Of a stretch of 64,000 nt of DNA, positions 31,588 to 40,055 are shown one piece after another (within the stretch, counting starts at the first letter, position 1; each line of letters opens with the position of its first letter). Both the position numbers and the translations under genes were made by a program. The DNA lies in NCBI RefSeq assembly GCF_900560745.1, contig NZ_LR025085.1, positions 376,121 to 440,120 of the forward strand, in the 5' to 3' direction. The stretch comes from Buchnera aphidicola (Cinara strobi) (GTDB lineage Bacteria > Pseudomonadota > Gammaproteobacteria > Enterobacterales > Enterobacteriaceae). The notes under the pieces are model-generated. The model saw nothing but the letters and a program-made list of their open reading frames with translations, did no database searches and was not told the origin of the DNA.

Positions 31588-32733
31588 ATGAAAAAAAAAA
31601 AATACAATTTACCACCACTTAGTTTATATATTCATATACCTTGGTGTATTAAAAAATGCCCGTACTGTGATTTTCACTCATATAAAAATTCTAATAAAGT
31701 ATCAGAAAAAAGTTACATTAAACATTTACTAAAAGATTTAAAAAATGATAAAAAACTAGTATTAAATCGAACTATTCAATCTATTTTTATTGGAGGAGGA
31801 ACCCCCAGTCTGTTGAAAAATAGTAGTATTAAATATCTATTAAATCAAATAAAAAAAATTTTACCTGTAGCCAAAAAAGCAGAAATTTCTATAGAAATAA
31901 ATCCCAATTCCAATCAAAAAAATAAATTAAACCAATATTTAAAAGATGGAATTAATCGATTATCAATTGGAATACAAACATTTCATAATCATTTACTAAA
32001 AACTCTTCAACGAACATATAAAAAAAAAGAAATAATTAGTTTGCTAAATTCTATTAAAAAAACTTCAAATAGAAATTTAAATCTTGATCTCATGTATGGG
32101 TTACCAGGGCAATCTATTCAAGAAGCTTTACAAGATTTATATACAACGATTTATTTAAAACCTGAGCATATTTCATGGTATCAGCTAGATATTGAACCGA
32201 ATACTCCATTTTATTCAAAAAATATCATATTACCTTCAATAAAAGAAATTAAAAAAATACAAAGAGAAGGAAAGAAAATTCTTAAACAAGCTGGGTATAC
32301 CCAATATGAAATATCCGCATATTCCAGTAAAAAAAAATATCAATGTTTACATAATCTTAATTATTGGAATTTTGGTGATTATTTAGGAATCGGCTGCGGT
32401 GCACATGGAAAGATTACTCAAAAAAATAAAACTATTATTCGTACAGTAAAAATAAAAAATGATATGTTATATATAAAAAATAAATATATACAAAAAAAAT
32501 ATATAGTATCAAATAAAGACTTACCTTTTGAATTTTTCTTAAATACTTTTAGACTATTAAAACCAATTAAATATAAAAATTTTGAACAAAGTACAAATAT
32601 TAAAAAAGAAAAAATAAAAAAAAAGATTTTAATAGCTCAAACCAAAGGATATTTAGATATCACTGATAAATCTTGGAATATAACAGAGCGTGGTAGAGAA
32701 CAATTAAATAACTTAATGTCTATTTTTTTATAA
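31588..32733 (+). CDS. hemW: Radical SAM heme chaperone HemW (formerly HemN-like YggW)
   Basis: The radical SAM Cys motif is in IPWCIKKCPYCDFHSY (Cys20, Cys24, Cys27), followed by GGGTP (69-73). Despite old annotation as coproporphyrinogen oxidase, proteins of this length and motif (C-x3-C-x2-C, no fourth Cys) are HemW. 381 residues (378 in E. coli). An A12 run directly after the ATG encodes the first lysines. Convergent with trmB, with a 32-base gap. Confidence 0.93.
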   Translation: MKKKKYNLPPLSLYIHIPWCIKKCPYCDFHSYKNSNKVSEKSYIKHLLKDLKNDKKLVLNRTIQSIFIGGGTPSLLKNSSIKYLLNQIKKILPVAKKAEISIEINPNSNQKNKLNQYLKDGINRLSIGIQTFHNHLLKTLQRTYKKKEIISLLNSIKKTSNRNLNLDLMYGLPGQSIQEALQDLYTTIYLKPEHISWYQLDIEPNTPFYSKNIILPSIKEIKKIQREGKKILKQAGYTQYEISAYSSKKKYQCLHNLNYWNFGDYLGIGCGAHGKITQKNKTIIRTVKIKNDMLYIKNKYIQKKYIVSNKDLPFEFFLNTFRLLKPIKYKNFEQSTNIKKEKIKKKILIAQTKGYLDITDKSWNITERGREQLNNLMSIFL

Positions 32734-32765
32734 TAAAATCTTTAAAAATCATATTTTTCAAAAAA

Positions 32766-33491
32766 TTATATTTTTAAAAATTGATATTTATAATCATAAA
32801 TAGTATTATTTAATAATATACCTTTTTTTTCAAATTTAGTTAAATCTCGTGTTCCTAATAATGGATTCATTGGGGTATCAAGAAAAATTCTTTTAAAAAA
32901 AGAAAAGTTATGCATTAACGTACTTATTTTCTGAGAGTATGAATTACAATCAGTAATAATATGTACATAACCTTTTTTAATTAACTTTTTTTCTATCAAC
33001 CGAATAAAATTTAAATTAATTAATCTTCTTTTATGATGTTTAAGTTTAAACCAAGGATCAGGAAAAAAAATTTGAAAAATTCCAATAGACTTGTCTGGAA
33101 TCATATAATTCAATACATCTAAAGCATTATAAAAAATAATTTTTATATTGGTAACATGATATTGTCTTGCATACAGCAAAGCTGAAAAAATACTTGCTGG
33201 ATGAATTTCAATTCCAATAAAATTGATATGTGGATTTCTTAAGGCTTTTTTTATAAATAATTTTCCATTTCCAAAACCAATTTCTATCAAAACAAACTGA
33301 TTTAAAGGAAATAATAAAAAAAAATCTAATTTTTGATAATTAAAATCAATACCATATTTTTTCCAACATTTTAAAATACATTTTTTTTTTTTTTCATTTA
33401 TACGCCTTCGTCTTATTGAATAATTTTTCAATAAAATACAATAACTTAGATTATTATTTTTACAAAATATATCATTTATATAAAAAATCAT
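32766..33491 (-). CDS. trmB: tRNA (guanine-N7-)-methyltransferase
   Basis: Makes m7G46 in tRNA. SAM site LIEIGFGNGKLFIKKA (68-83), GIEIHP (93-98) and the catalytic region FFPDPWFKLKHHKRR (142-156). 241 residues (239 in E. coli). A T14 run on the plus strand (33381-33394) encodes the Lys-rich segment near residue 35, a slippage-prone site. In E. coli trmB, mutY and yggX run together; here trmB has the opposite orientation to mutY, as it does in E. coli. Confidence 0.95.
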   Translation of the reverse strand: MIFYINDIFCKNNNLSYCILLKNYSIRRRRINEKKKKCILKCWKKYGIDFNYQKLDFFLLFPLNQFVLIEIGFGNGKLFIKKALRNPHINFIGIEIHPASIFSALLYARQYHVTNIKIIFYNALDVLNYMIPDKSIGIFQIFFPDPWFKLKHHKRRLINLNFIRLIEKKLIKKGYVHIITDCNSYSQKISTLMHNFSFFKRIFLDTPMNPLLGTRDLTKFEKKGILLNNTIYDYKYQFLKI

Positions 33492-33629
33492 TGTTTGTCC
33501 ATATAAAATAATGTTAATATTTCTTTTAAGGAAATAATAAGATATATAATTTTTATATAAAAAATATTGTTTCTAAAAATATATACTTTATTATATCAAC
33601 CATGATAATACATTAATTATTAAGAGAAT

Positions 33630-34670
33630 ATGTTATTTTCACAAAAAATACTTAATTGGTTCCATTTAAATGGAAGAAAGAATTTACCCTGGCAAAAAAA
33701 AAATACGTATCTGATATGGTTATCGGAAATTATGTTACAACAAACACAAGTTAAAATAGTTATCCCGTATTTTAAAAAATTTATAAAAATATTTCCTAAT
33801 GTATTGTCAGTAGCCAATTCTAATATCAATAAAATATTGCATATATGGAGCGGGTTAGGATATTATCAACGAGCTCACAATTTACATAAAACTGCAATAA
33901 TAATAAAAAATCAATATAATGGAATATTTCCAGATAATTTCACTGAAATAAAAAAATTACCAGGAATAGGACAGTCAACAGCTGGAGCAATTTTATCTTT
34001 TTCTTATAATTTTAGATATCCAATTTTAGATAGTAACATTAAGCGAATACTTATACGCTTCCACGGGATTAATATTCAAGATAAAAAAAAAAATCAAATA
34101 GATAAAATATTATGGAAATTAATTGATCAATATCTTCCTATTCATAATTCTAGTCAATTTAATCAAGCAATGATGGATATTGGATCATTAATTTGCATAC
34201 CTTCTAATCCAAAATGTCTCATATGTCCTTTAAAAAAAAATTGTAAATACCAAAGTATTAAAACTCATTTAATAAGAAAAAAAAAACATAAAAAAGATAC
34301 AATTGGTTTACTATTTTCTATTATTCAATATAACAATATAACTGTTTTACAAAAAAATAATAATATTCTATTTTGGAAAGGATTATTTTATTTTCCTTTT
34401 ACACTATTTAATATATCAGAACTAAAATGGAAGAAAATCAAAAAAAATAAAAAAAAATTAGAAATAAATCCTTTTATACACCGTATATATAATAAAAAAA
34501 TATATATCATTCCACAAATTATTCAAATAAAAAAAATTTTTATATTAAATATTTTAAAAATAAAGCAAATATTATTATTTAATATTTTTCAAAAAGAAGA
34601 AATTGGTATACCTGCTCCAATGAAAATTTTATTAGACATATTTAAAAAAAAAATCTGGGAAAAAAAATGA
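33630..34670 (+). CDS. mutY: Adenine DNA glycosylase MutY
   Basis: Removes A mispaired with 8-oxoguanine. Catalytic Glu33 (EIMLQQTQV), the helix-hairpin-helix LPGIGQST (110-117), Asp134 (ILDSNIKR) and the 4Fe-4S ligands Cys189, Cys196, Cys199 and Cys205 are all present. 346 residues (350 in E. coli), including a lower-conserved C-terminal MutT-like domain. Its stop overlaps the yggX start (ATGA). Confidence 0.96.
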   Translation: MLFSQKILNWFHLNGRKNLPWQKKNTYLIWLSEIMLQQTQVKIVIPYFKKFIKIFPNVLSVANSNINKILHIWSGLGYYQRAHNLHKTAIIIKNQYNGIFPDNFTEIKKLPGIGQSTAGAILSFSYNFRYPILDSNIKRILIRFHGINIQDKKKNQIDKILWKLIDQYLPIHNSSQFNQAMMDIGSLICIPSNPKCLICPLKKNCKYQSIKTHLIRKKKHKKDTIGLLFSIIQYNNITVLQKNNNILFWKGLFYFPFTLFNISELKWKKIKKNKKKLEINPFIHRIYNKKIYIIPQIIQIKKIFILNILKIKQILLFNIFQKEEIGIPAPMKILLDIFKKKIWEKK

Positions 34671-34912
34671 AAAAAAAAAAACGTATTGTATTTTGTGATT
34701 TCTTTAAAAAAAATAAAGAAGGTTTAGATTATCAATTCTTCCCAGGTAAAATAGGGAAACGAATTTATCAAAACATCTCTAAAGAAGCTTGGGCTTTTTG
34801 GATAAAAAAACAAACAAAAATAATAAACGAAAAAAAATTAAACATGTTTCTTGATCAAGATAGAGCATTTTTAGAAAAAGAAATGGAAAATTTTTTATTT
34901 TATAAAAAATAA
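34667..34912 (+). CDS. yggX: Fe(II) trafficking / oxidative protection protein YggX
   Basis: Small protein linked to iron handling and protection of Fe-S clusters. The Cys in RIVFCDF, the stretch FPGKIGKRIYQNISKEAW and INEKKLNMFLDQDRAFLEKE match E. coli YggX. 81 residues, missing about ten C-terminal residues of the E. coli protein (91). Overlaps mutY by four bases, so coupled translation is likely. An A12 run follows its ATG. Confidence 0.95.
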   Translation: MKKKKRIVFCDFFKKNKEGLDYQFFPGKIGKRIYQNISKEAWAFWIKKQTKIINEKKLNMFLDQDRAFLEKEMENFLFYKK

Positions 34913-34930
34913 AGAGTTAACTAAAAAAAA

Positions 34931-34954
34931 ATTATTAGAATGTAAATTAATAAT
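34931..34954. terminator. Possible terminator between yggX and sbcB
   Basis: A 7-bp A/T stem (ATTATTA / TAATAAT) with a 10-base loop lies between the convergent yggX and sbcB. Weak by itself; the position favours it. Confidence 0.35.
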
Positions 34955-34980
34955 CACCAATTATATAAATAAAATATCTT

Positions 34981-36408
34981 TTAACACAAAGAATTAATTT
35001 TAATAATTACATCATTCATATAACTTATTAATTTATCTAATAAAAATAAATTCTTTTCACTATGTACATGCTTAATTTTTAATTTTTGAATACTATCCAT
35101 ATAATTTTTTACAAAATCTGAATTAATTTTTTTTTGACAATATAATTTCCATATTTTTTTTTCATTAGAATTTAAACAATTAACAAAATTACGACCTTTT
35201 AATCGAAAAAAAATTTCTTTAGCTCTCGAATCTAAAAATCTAGGGTATAGGTTAATCCATTTTAAAGGTCCTTGTTCATGAATAAATTTGAATAGCAATT
35301 TGTCTTTATATGAAAAAAAATCGTAATATAATTTACAATCAATATCATCGTTATTTTTTCTGACATTTTCATGTGAAAATAACGATACAATCCAATTTTT
35401 AATTTTTATATTTTTATTCAATAAATAAAAATTTTTTTGACATCGCATATAATTAATTTTTAATCTTTGACAATTATTTACAGAAATAGAATTATAAGAA
35501 AAAAAAAGTGGAGATTTATTTAAAGAAATTACTTGTACTCCATAACTAAATAAGTCTTTAATAGTCAAATTATTTTTTAAAATACAATTATAAAGATGAA
35601 ATATTTTTTTTATTTTTTTAGATAAATTGACGGCGATAATATTATTTTTATATCGAGGATGATAACCTAATATCATAATACAACCAATATTATTATTTTT
35701 AGAACCAAAAAAACTAGATATATAAAAAATAGGTTTTTGAAAATTACGAATTAAAAAAGAAAATATATATTTTTTACATGATATTTTATATAAAAAAAAA
35801 AGAAAATCTTTATTATAACGATAAAGATGGCGCATTACTAATATGGTAGCCATTACATCAGAACAAGCATCGTGAACAGAATCATGTTTCATATTATTAA
35901 TAAAAGTGATATCTGATAATTTAAAACTAACTGTTCCGTCAAAATTATGACACCAGAGCATTATATTTGGAAAAAAAATATAAAAAGAACGTAATATATT
36001 TAATAAATCCCAACTAAAATTACCATTTTTCCAACTCCATTCGTATGGATCTAATAAATTTCTGTAAAAAAGGTTACGAGTAATTAAATCATCAAATTTA
36101 ATATTATTATATCCAATAAAGCATATTTTTTTTTTTGAAAAAATATTATAAATTTTTTTAGAAAAAATATATTCATTTAATCCATATATATGAGTATATT
36201 GAGGTAAAATTCTAGTAACAAGAATGGAATTGGGGTTAGGTAAATAATCTAAAGGCGGGAAACAAAATAAAACAGTTTTTTTATAAACTATCTTAAAAGT
36301 ATTATCAGTTTCAAAACAACAGAATTGAGAAATCTTATCTAAAGATACATTAACCCCAAAGGTTTCATAATCATAGAAAATAAAACTATTGTTAGAAAAA
36401 TTCGTCAT
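34981..36408 (-). CDS. sbcB: Exodeoxyribonuclease I
   Basis: 3'-5' single-strand exonuclease acting in mismatch repair and recombination. The DnaQ-fold motifs are intact: FYDYETFG (Exo I, Asp and Glu), GYNNIKFDD (Exo II) and HDACSDVMAT (Exo III, His and Asp). 475 residues, the E. coli length. Retained although recB-type context genes are not here. Confidence 0.96.
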   Translation of the reverse strand: MTNFSNNSFIFYDYETFGVNVSLDKISQFCCFETDNTFKIVYKKTVLFCFPPLDYLPNPNSILVTRILPQYTHIYGLNEYIFSKKIYNIFSKKKICFIGYNNIKFDDLITRNLFYRNLLDPYEWSWKNGNFSWDLLNILRSFYIFFPNIMLWCHNFDGTVSFKLSDITFINNMKHDSVHDACSDVMATILVMRHLYRYNKDFLFFLYKISCKKYIFSFLIRNFQKPIFYISSFFGSKNNNIGCIMILGYHPRYKNNIIAVNLSKKIKKIFHLYNCILKNNLTIKDLFSYGVQVISLNKSPLFFSYNSISVNNCQRLKINYMRCQKNFYLLNKNIKIKNWIVSLFSHENVRKNNDDIDCKLYYDFFSYKDKLLFKFIHEQGPLKWINLYPRFLDSRAKEIFFRLKGRNFVNCLNSNEKKIWKLYCQKKINSDFVKNYMDSIQKLKIKHVHSEKNLFLLDKLISYMNDVIIKINSLC

Positions 36409-36486
36409 AATATTTGCATTATTAAAATAACTATATTTACCATTTTCTTTAAAAATGTATTTTTTAGAAAAATATTATATTATTCT

Positions 36487-36560
36487 CTCCCCTGACTGGA
36501 CTCGAACCAGTGACATACGGATTAACAGTCCGCCGTTCTACCAAACTGAACTACAGAGGA
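36487..36560 (-). tRNA. asnT: tRNA-Asn(GTT)
   Basis: Seventy-four bases on the minus strand. Acceptor TCCTCTG pairs with CAGGGGA (one G-U wobble), anticodon loop TGTTAAT gives GTT, and the T loop is GTTCGAGTC. The body is almost identical to E. coli tRNA-Asn, with one extra D-loop base. Discriminator G; no CCA encoded. Confidence 0.97.
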
Positions 36561-36737
36561 ATATATTTATTATATAACATATTAAAAGTTATTTGTCAAT
36601 AAAAATTTTTTTTATAGTTTCTTTTTAAGAACCATAATTACTATTTTATAAATTTATAAAAAAAATATAGATAAGTTTTAAAATTTGTTTTATAATATAT
36701 ATATAATACGTAAAAATATGTAATTAATAAAATTATA

Positions 36738-36810
36738 GGCCCTTTAGCTCAGTGGTTAGAGCACACGACTCATAATCGTTTGGTCGCAGGTTCAAATCCT
36801 GCAAGGGCCA
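36738..36810 (+). tRNA. ileX: tRNA-Ile(CAT), lysidine-dependent
   Basis: Seventy-three bases with acceptor GGCCCTT / AAGGGCC and anticodon loop TCATAAT, anticodon CAT. The body (GGCCC acceptor, TAGCTCAGTGGTTAGAGCA, GACTCATAATCG, TTGGTCGC) matches E. coli minor tRNA-Ile2 and not elongator tRNA-Met, whose acceptor begins GGCTACG. It should therefore read AUA after TilS converts C34 to lysidine. No CCA is encoded. Confidence 0.9.
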
Positions 36811-36903
36811 TAGCATCTTAAATCTCAATGTATGTAAATATTGATTATGTTTCAATATAAAAATTGAACAATTTAAAAAAACTAAAAATAAAATAATTAA
36901 AAA

Positions 36904-37293
36904 CTATTTAAGAGAAATAAATAATCGAGCAATTTTTAATCCAGGATTAATATAAACTTTATATTTACCACAATTCCACAAAGAAATCTTTAATTCAAAA
37001 AAACTTGAAAAAGAATTCATAATATTTAAAGGATTTCCAATCACCAGACCATATTTTTTTTTCATATCCTTTAAATAAGTAATAGAATATTTATAAAGCT
37101 GATCTGATCTTTTTATTAAAATTCCTGTTGAAATTAACAAAGTTTGACTAGGTAAAATATATTTTTTTTCAAAAATACAGGCTCTTAAAAAAAAAATAAT
37201 TGTTTTTTGATACTCATATTCTACAAAAGAAAAAACTGTTCCAATACGAGCATCAATAATTTTTATATTTTTTAAAAATAATTTAACATACAT
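36904..37293 (-). CDS. dut: Degenerate dUTPase-like protein
   Basis: Aligns with E. coli Dut from VKILDPRVG (here IKIIDARIG, 10-18) through STGILI (55-60), KKYGLVIGN (79-87), ISLWNCG (103-109) and INPGLKIARLFI (115-126), and it occupies the dut place beside rplI. However, every catalytic motif is damaged: motif I AGLDLRA reads IFFLRA, motif II PRSGL reads YLKDM, motif III GLIDSDYQG reads NIMNSFSSF, and motif V (GGFGHSGR) is missing. 129 residues against 151. The frame is open, yet the enzyme is probably inactive or changed in function. Confidence 0.85.
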   Translation of the reverse strand: MYVKLFLKNIKIIDARIGTVFSFVEYEYQKTIIFFLRACIFEKKYILPSQTLLISTGILIKRSDQLYKYSITYLKDMKKKYGLVIGNPLNIMNSFSSFFELKISLWNCGKYKVYINPGLKIARLFISLK

Positions 37294-37317
37294 ACAAATA
37301 ATCCAATTATATAAATT

Positions 37318-37767
37318 TTATTTCGAAAGAATCGAAATTGTAAACGTAGTAGACATATTTTTATATGGAGTAAAAATAGCTTGATGTAAACCTAAATAAC
37401 GCAATAACCCTTTAGGCAAGTGAATCTCATGTTTATGAATTAGTATTCCCATATGATAAAAATTAGAAATAATATCTTTTATTCCAATAGAACCAAATAT
37501 TTTTTTTTTTTCACTAGATTTCATAAAAAAAACTATAGCGCCAATTGACTTAATTATATTAATTCTTTGAATAGAGTGATTAATTTTTTTTGATTCTTCT
37601 TTTTCTTTAAATATCTTATTTTTTTCAAATAATTCAATATTTTCTTTAGTTGCTAATAAAGCTTGTTTAGTAGGAATTAAATAATTCCTTGCATATCCAT
37701 TTTTAACTTTAATTAATTTTCCTTTTCTTCCTATTTTCCCTATAGTATTTAATAAAATTACTTTCAT
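37318..37767 (-). CDS. rplI: 50S ribosomal protein L9
   Basis: Binds 23S rRNA near the L1 stalk with two domains on a long helix. N-terminal MKVILLNTIGKIGRKGKLIK and VKNGYARNYLIPTKQAL are the family signature; the C-terminal domain (about 80-149) is less conserved. 149 residues, as in E. coli. Last gene of rpsF-rpsR-rplI. Confidence 0.96.
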   Translation of the reverse strand: MKVILLNTIGKIGRKGKLIKVKNGYARNYLIPTKQALLATKENIELFEKNKIFKEKEESKKINHSIQRINIIKSIGAIVFFMKSSEKKKIFGSIGIKDIISNFYHMGILIHKHEIHLPKGLLRYLGLHQAIFTPYKNMSTTFTISILSK

Positions 37768-37821
37768 ATTTAATAGCCTTCAGAATATTTAACTAAAAAT
37801 TATAGAAATAATACTCCCTTT

Positions 37822-38049
37822 TTACTGATGTTGATCAGTATAAGGAATTAAACCGATAAAACGTGCTCTTTTAATAGCGCGTGACAACTGTCTTTGATAT
37901 TTTGCTTTAGTTCCAGTAATACGACTAGGAACTATTTTTCCACTTTCAGTAATATAATTTTTTAACATCATAACATCTTTATAGTCTATACACTTAATTC
38001 CTTCAGCAGTAAATCGACAAAATTTTCTACGACGAAAATAACGAACCAT
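37822..38049 (-). CDS. rpsR: 30S ribosomal protein S18
   Basis: Platform protein that pairs with S6. [14 protein letters not shown] and the [20 protein letters not shown] motif followed by [12 protein letters not shown] match E. coli. 75 residues, the same length. Confidence 0.98.
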   Translation of the reverse strand: MVRYFRRRKFCRFTAEGIKCIDYKDVMMLKNYITESGKIVPSRITGTKAKYQRQLSRAIKRARFIGLIPYTDQHQ

Positions 38050-38129
38050 TTTCTACCTCTTAATTATTTTTAAAATAAAAAATATTTTTAATATTGTCTA
38101 CAATAATAAAAGATTTAAGAAATCTAATC

Positions 38130-38507
38130 TCATTTAGAGACTTTCTTAGAGGGGACTTTTGAAAAAGATAATTCTTTTTTATTCTCTTCTTGGTTTTTTA
38201 AAATTACAGATATCTCTTTAAATGCAGTAGAACATATTGTTACAAGATGACGCATAATATTCAAATTAAACTTAAAATGATTTTCTAAATATTTCATGCA
38301 TACTATAGAAACTTCAATATTCATTAAAATATAATGAGCCTGTTGTAATTTTTGAATTGTATAAGCTAAAGAACGTTTACCCCAATTTTCTAAACGATGT
38401 ATGCGTCCATTTTTAGATAAAATTATTTTTTTATATAACTCAATAATTTTTATAACTTTTTCGCTTTTTTCTGGATAAATCATTAATATGATTTCGTAAT
38501 GACGCAA
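38130..38507 (-). CDS. rpsF: 30S ribosomal protein S6
   Basis: Partner of S18 on the platform. MRHYEIILMIYPEKSEKV and RLENWGKRSLAYTIQKLQQA match the family. 125 residues (131-135 in E. coli). It lies only 80 bases from rpsR; priB, which is between them in E. coli, is gone. Confidence 0.96.
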   Translation of the reverse strand: MRHYEIILMIYPEKSEKVIKIIELYKKIILSKNGRIHRLENWGKRSLAYTIQKLQQAHYILMNIEVSIVCMKYLENHFKFNLNIMRHLVTICSTAFKEISVILKNQEENKKELSFSKVPSKKVSK

Positions 38508-38948
38508 AATATTTCTCCTATAAAATATATATCTAACAAAATATTTTTAATAACTCATTTTATAAACATGCAGACAACTAGATAGAAGAAGAATATCTAA
38601 GAAAATTGTAATACTTTAATTATTAAAATTAATAAAATAAACTCAACATCACATCTTATCATATTTATGTAGATGAAAAAATTTTATATTTATATGATAA
38701 TTACAATAATCATTAACATCAACTTTAATTTATACTTTGATAAAATATTTTAAAATACCTTTAATATAAATATATCCTTATGTTATTTTATTATAAAAAA
38801 TAAAATATTTTTATAATTATCTATCTATTAGAAAATCTATATAAAATGTTTTTTCATTTTAATAAACATTTAAAATAAAATCTTTTAAAAACTTTTATGT
38901 TCCATAATCATTCTATGTATAAATAAAAAATTATATTAAAAACTCTAA
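38508..38948. other. Gene-free spacer between miaA and rpsF
   Basis: 441 A/T-rich bases without a plausible frame. In E. coli hfq, hflX, hflK, hflC and others lie between miaA and rpsF. I see no recognisable remnant; the rpsF promoter presumably lies here, but no box stands out. Confidence 0.6.
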
Positions 38949-39890
38949 TTACATTGATATTCTAAGAATAGTTTTTTTGATTAAAGTCATTAAAAATTTT
39001 ATCTGATCATCTTGAATTAAAATGATATTTTTCCAATTAGTTAACCATGTTAATTGATGTTTTACTAAATTGCGAGTTGATTTAATTGTATTATCAATCA
39101 TTTCTTGATATGTATACTTATTTTCAATATACTTCCACATCTGTTTATAACCAATACTATTAATAGAAGGTAGAGAAATATTTAAATACTTATTTTTATA
39201 TAAATTACGTACTTCCTGCTCTAACCCTCGATCTAACATGCAATTAAATCGTTTTTTAATATTATTAAATAAAATATTTTTATCGTGCGGGATTAATCCA
39301 AATTGAAAAACTTGATATGGAAATTTATTATAAACTGATTTATTTAAAACACTTAATGGAGACCCCCCTGAAACAAAAAATACTTCAACTGCACGTAAAA
39401 CACGCCGAATATCATTAATATGAAATTTTTTACTAGATAAGAAATCTATTTTTTTTAAAATCTGAAACAAGTTTTCTTTTTTCCCAAAACAAATTTCTTG
39501 AAAAATATATTCTCTAATAATAGAATTAGAAGGCGGTAAAAAAGAAAATCCATTTAATAAAACTTTAAAATATAACATAGTTCCACCTACTAATAACGGA
39601 ATTTTACCAGAATTTACAATCTCTTGAATTTCCTTATGAGCATCATGATAAAAGTCAATAACAGAGTATATTTTCCAAGGATCTATAATATCTACTAATC
39701 TATAGGAATAATCTCGTAAATTTTTCTTAGTGGGTTTATCTGTTCCTATATCTAATCCTCGATATACCAATTTTGAATCTACACTCAATAATTCTATTTG
39801 TGAAAACCGTCGTTTAATCTTTAAAGCTAATGAACTTTTTCCTATAGCAGTTGGACCCATTAAAAACAATATTATTGACTTTTTTTTCAT
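38949..39890 (-). CDS. miaA: tRNA dimethylallyltransferase
   Basis: Adds the isopentenyl group to A37 of tRNAs reading U-starting codons. P-loop GPTAIGKSS (12-20), SVDSKLVYRGLDIGTDKP with the catalytic Asp, LVGGTMLYFK and the C-terminal NLVKHQLTWL. 313 residues (316 in E. coli). Confidence 0.96.
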   Translation of the reverse strand: MKKKSIILFLMGPTAIGKSSLALKIKRRFSQIELLSVDSKLVYRGLDIGTDKPTKKNLRDYSYRLVDIIDPWKIYSVIDFYHDAHKEIQEIVNSGKIPLLVGGTMLYFKVLLNGFSFLPPSNSIIREYIFQEICFGKKENLFQILKKIDFLSSKKFHINDIRRVLRAVEVFFVSGGSPLSVLNKSVYNKFPYQVFQFGLIPHDKNILFNNIKKRFNCMLDRGLEQEVRNLYKNKYLNISLPSINSIGYKQMWKYIENKYTYQEMIDNTIKSTRNLVKHQLTWLTNWKNIILIQDDQIKFLMTLIKKTILRISM

Positions 39891-40055
39891 ATTCTTTTCT
39901 TATTCTTAATATATGTTATCATTGCTATATAAAATATTCATTAAAAATATATATCATATATACTTCATTTTCTCTTAAATATATATAAATTATATAGATT
40001 ATCAAATAAAAGATAATTATTTTATAAAAAATTTTTTGTAATTAAATACTTTTAA

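Noticed and set aside
31588..32733. Coproporphyrinogen III oxidase (HemN) as the function of HemW
   Set aside because: The Cys motif and the position near trmB/mutY fit HemW (YggW), a heme chaperone, and not HemN.
36738..36810. Label of this tRNA as elongator tRNA-Met
   Set aside because: Acceptor stem and body match E. coli tRNA-Ile2 with a CAT anticodon, not tRNA-Met.
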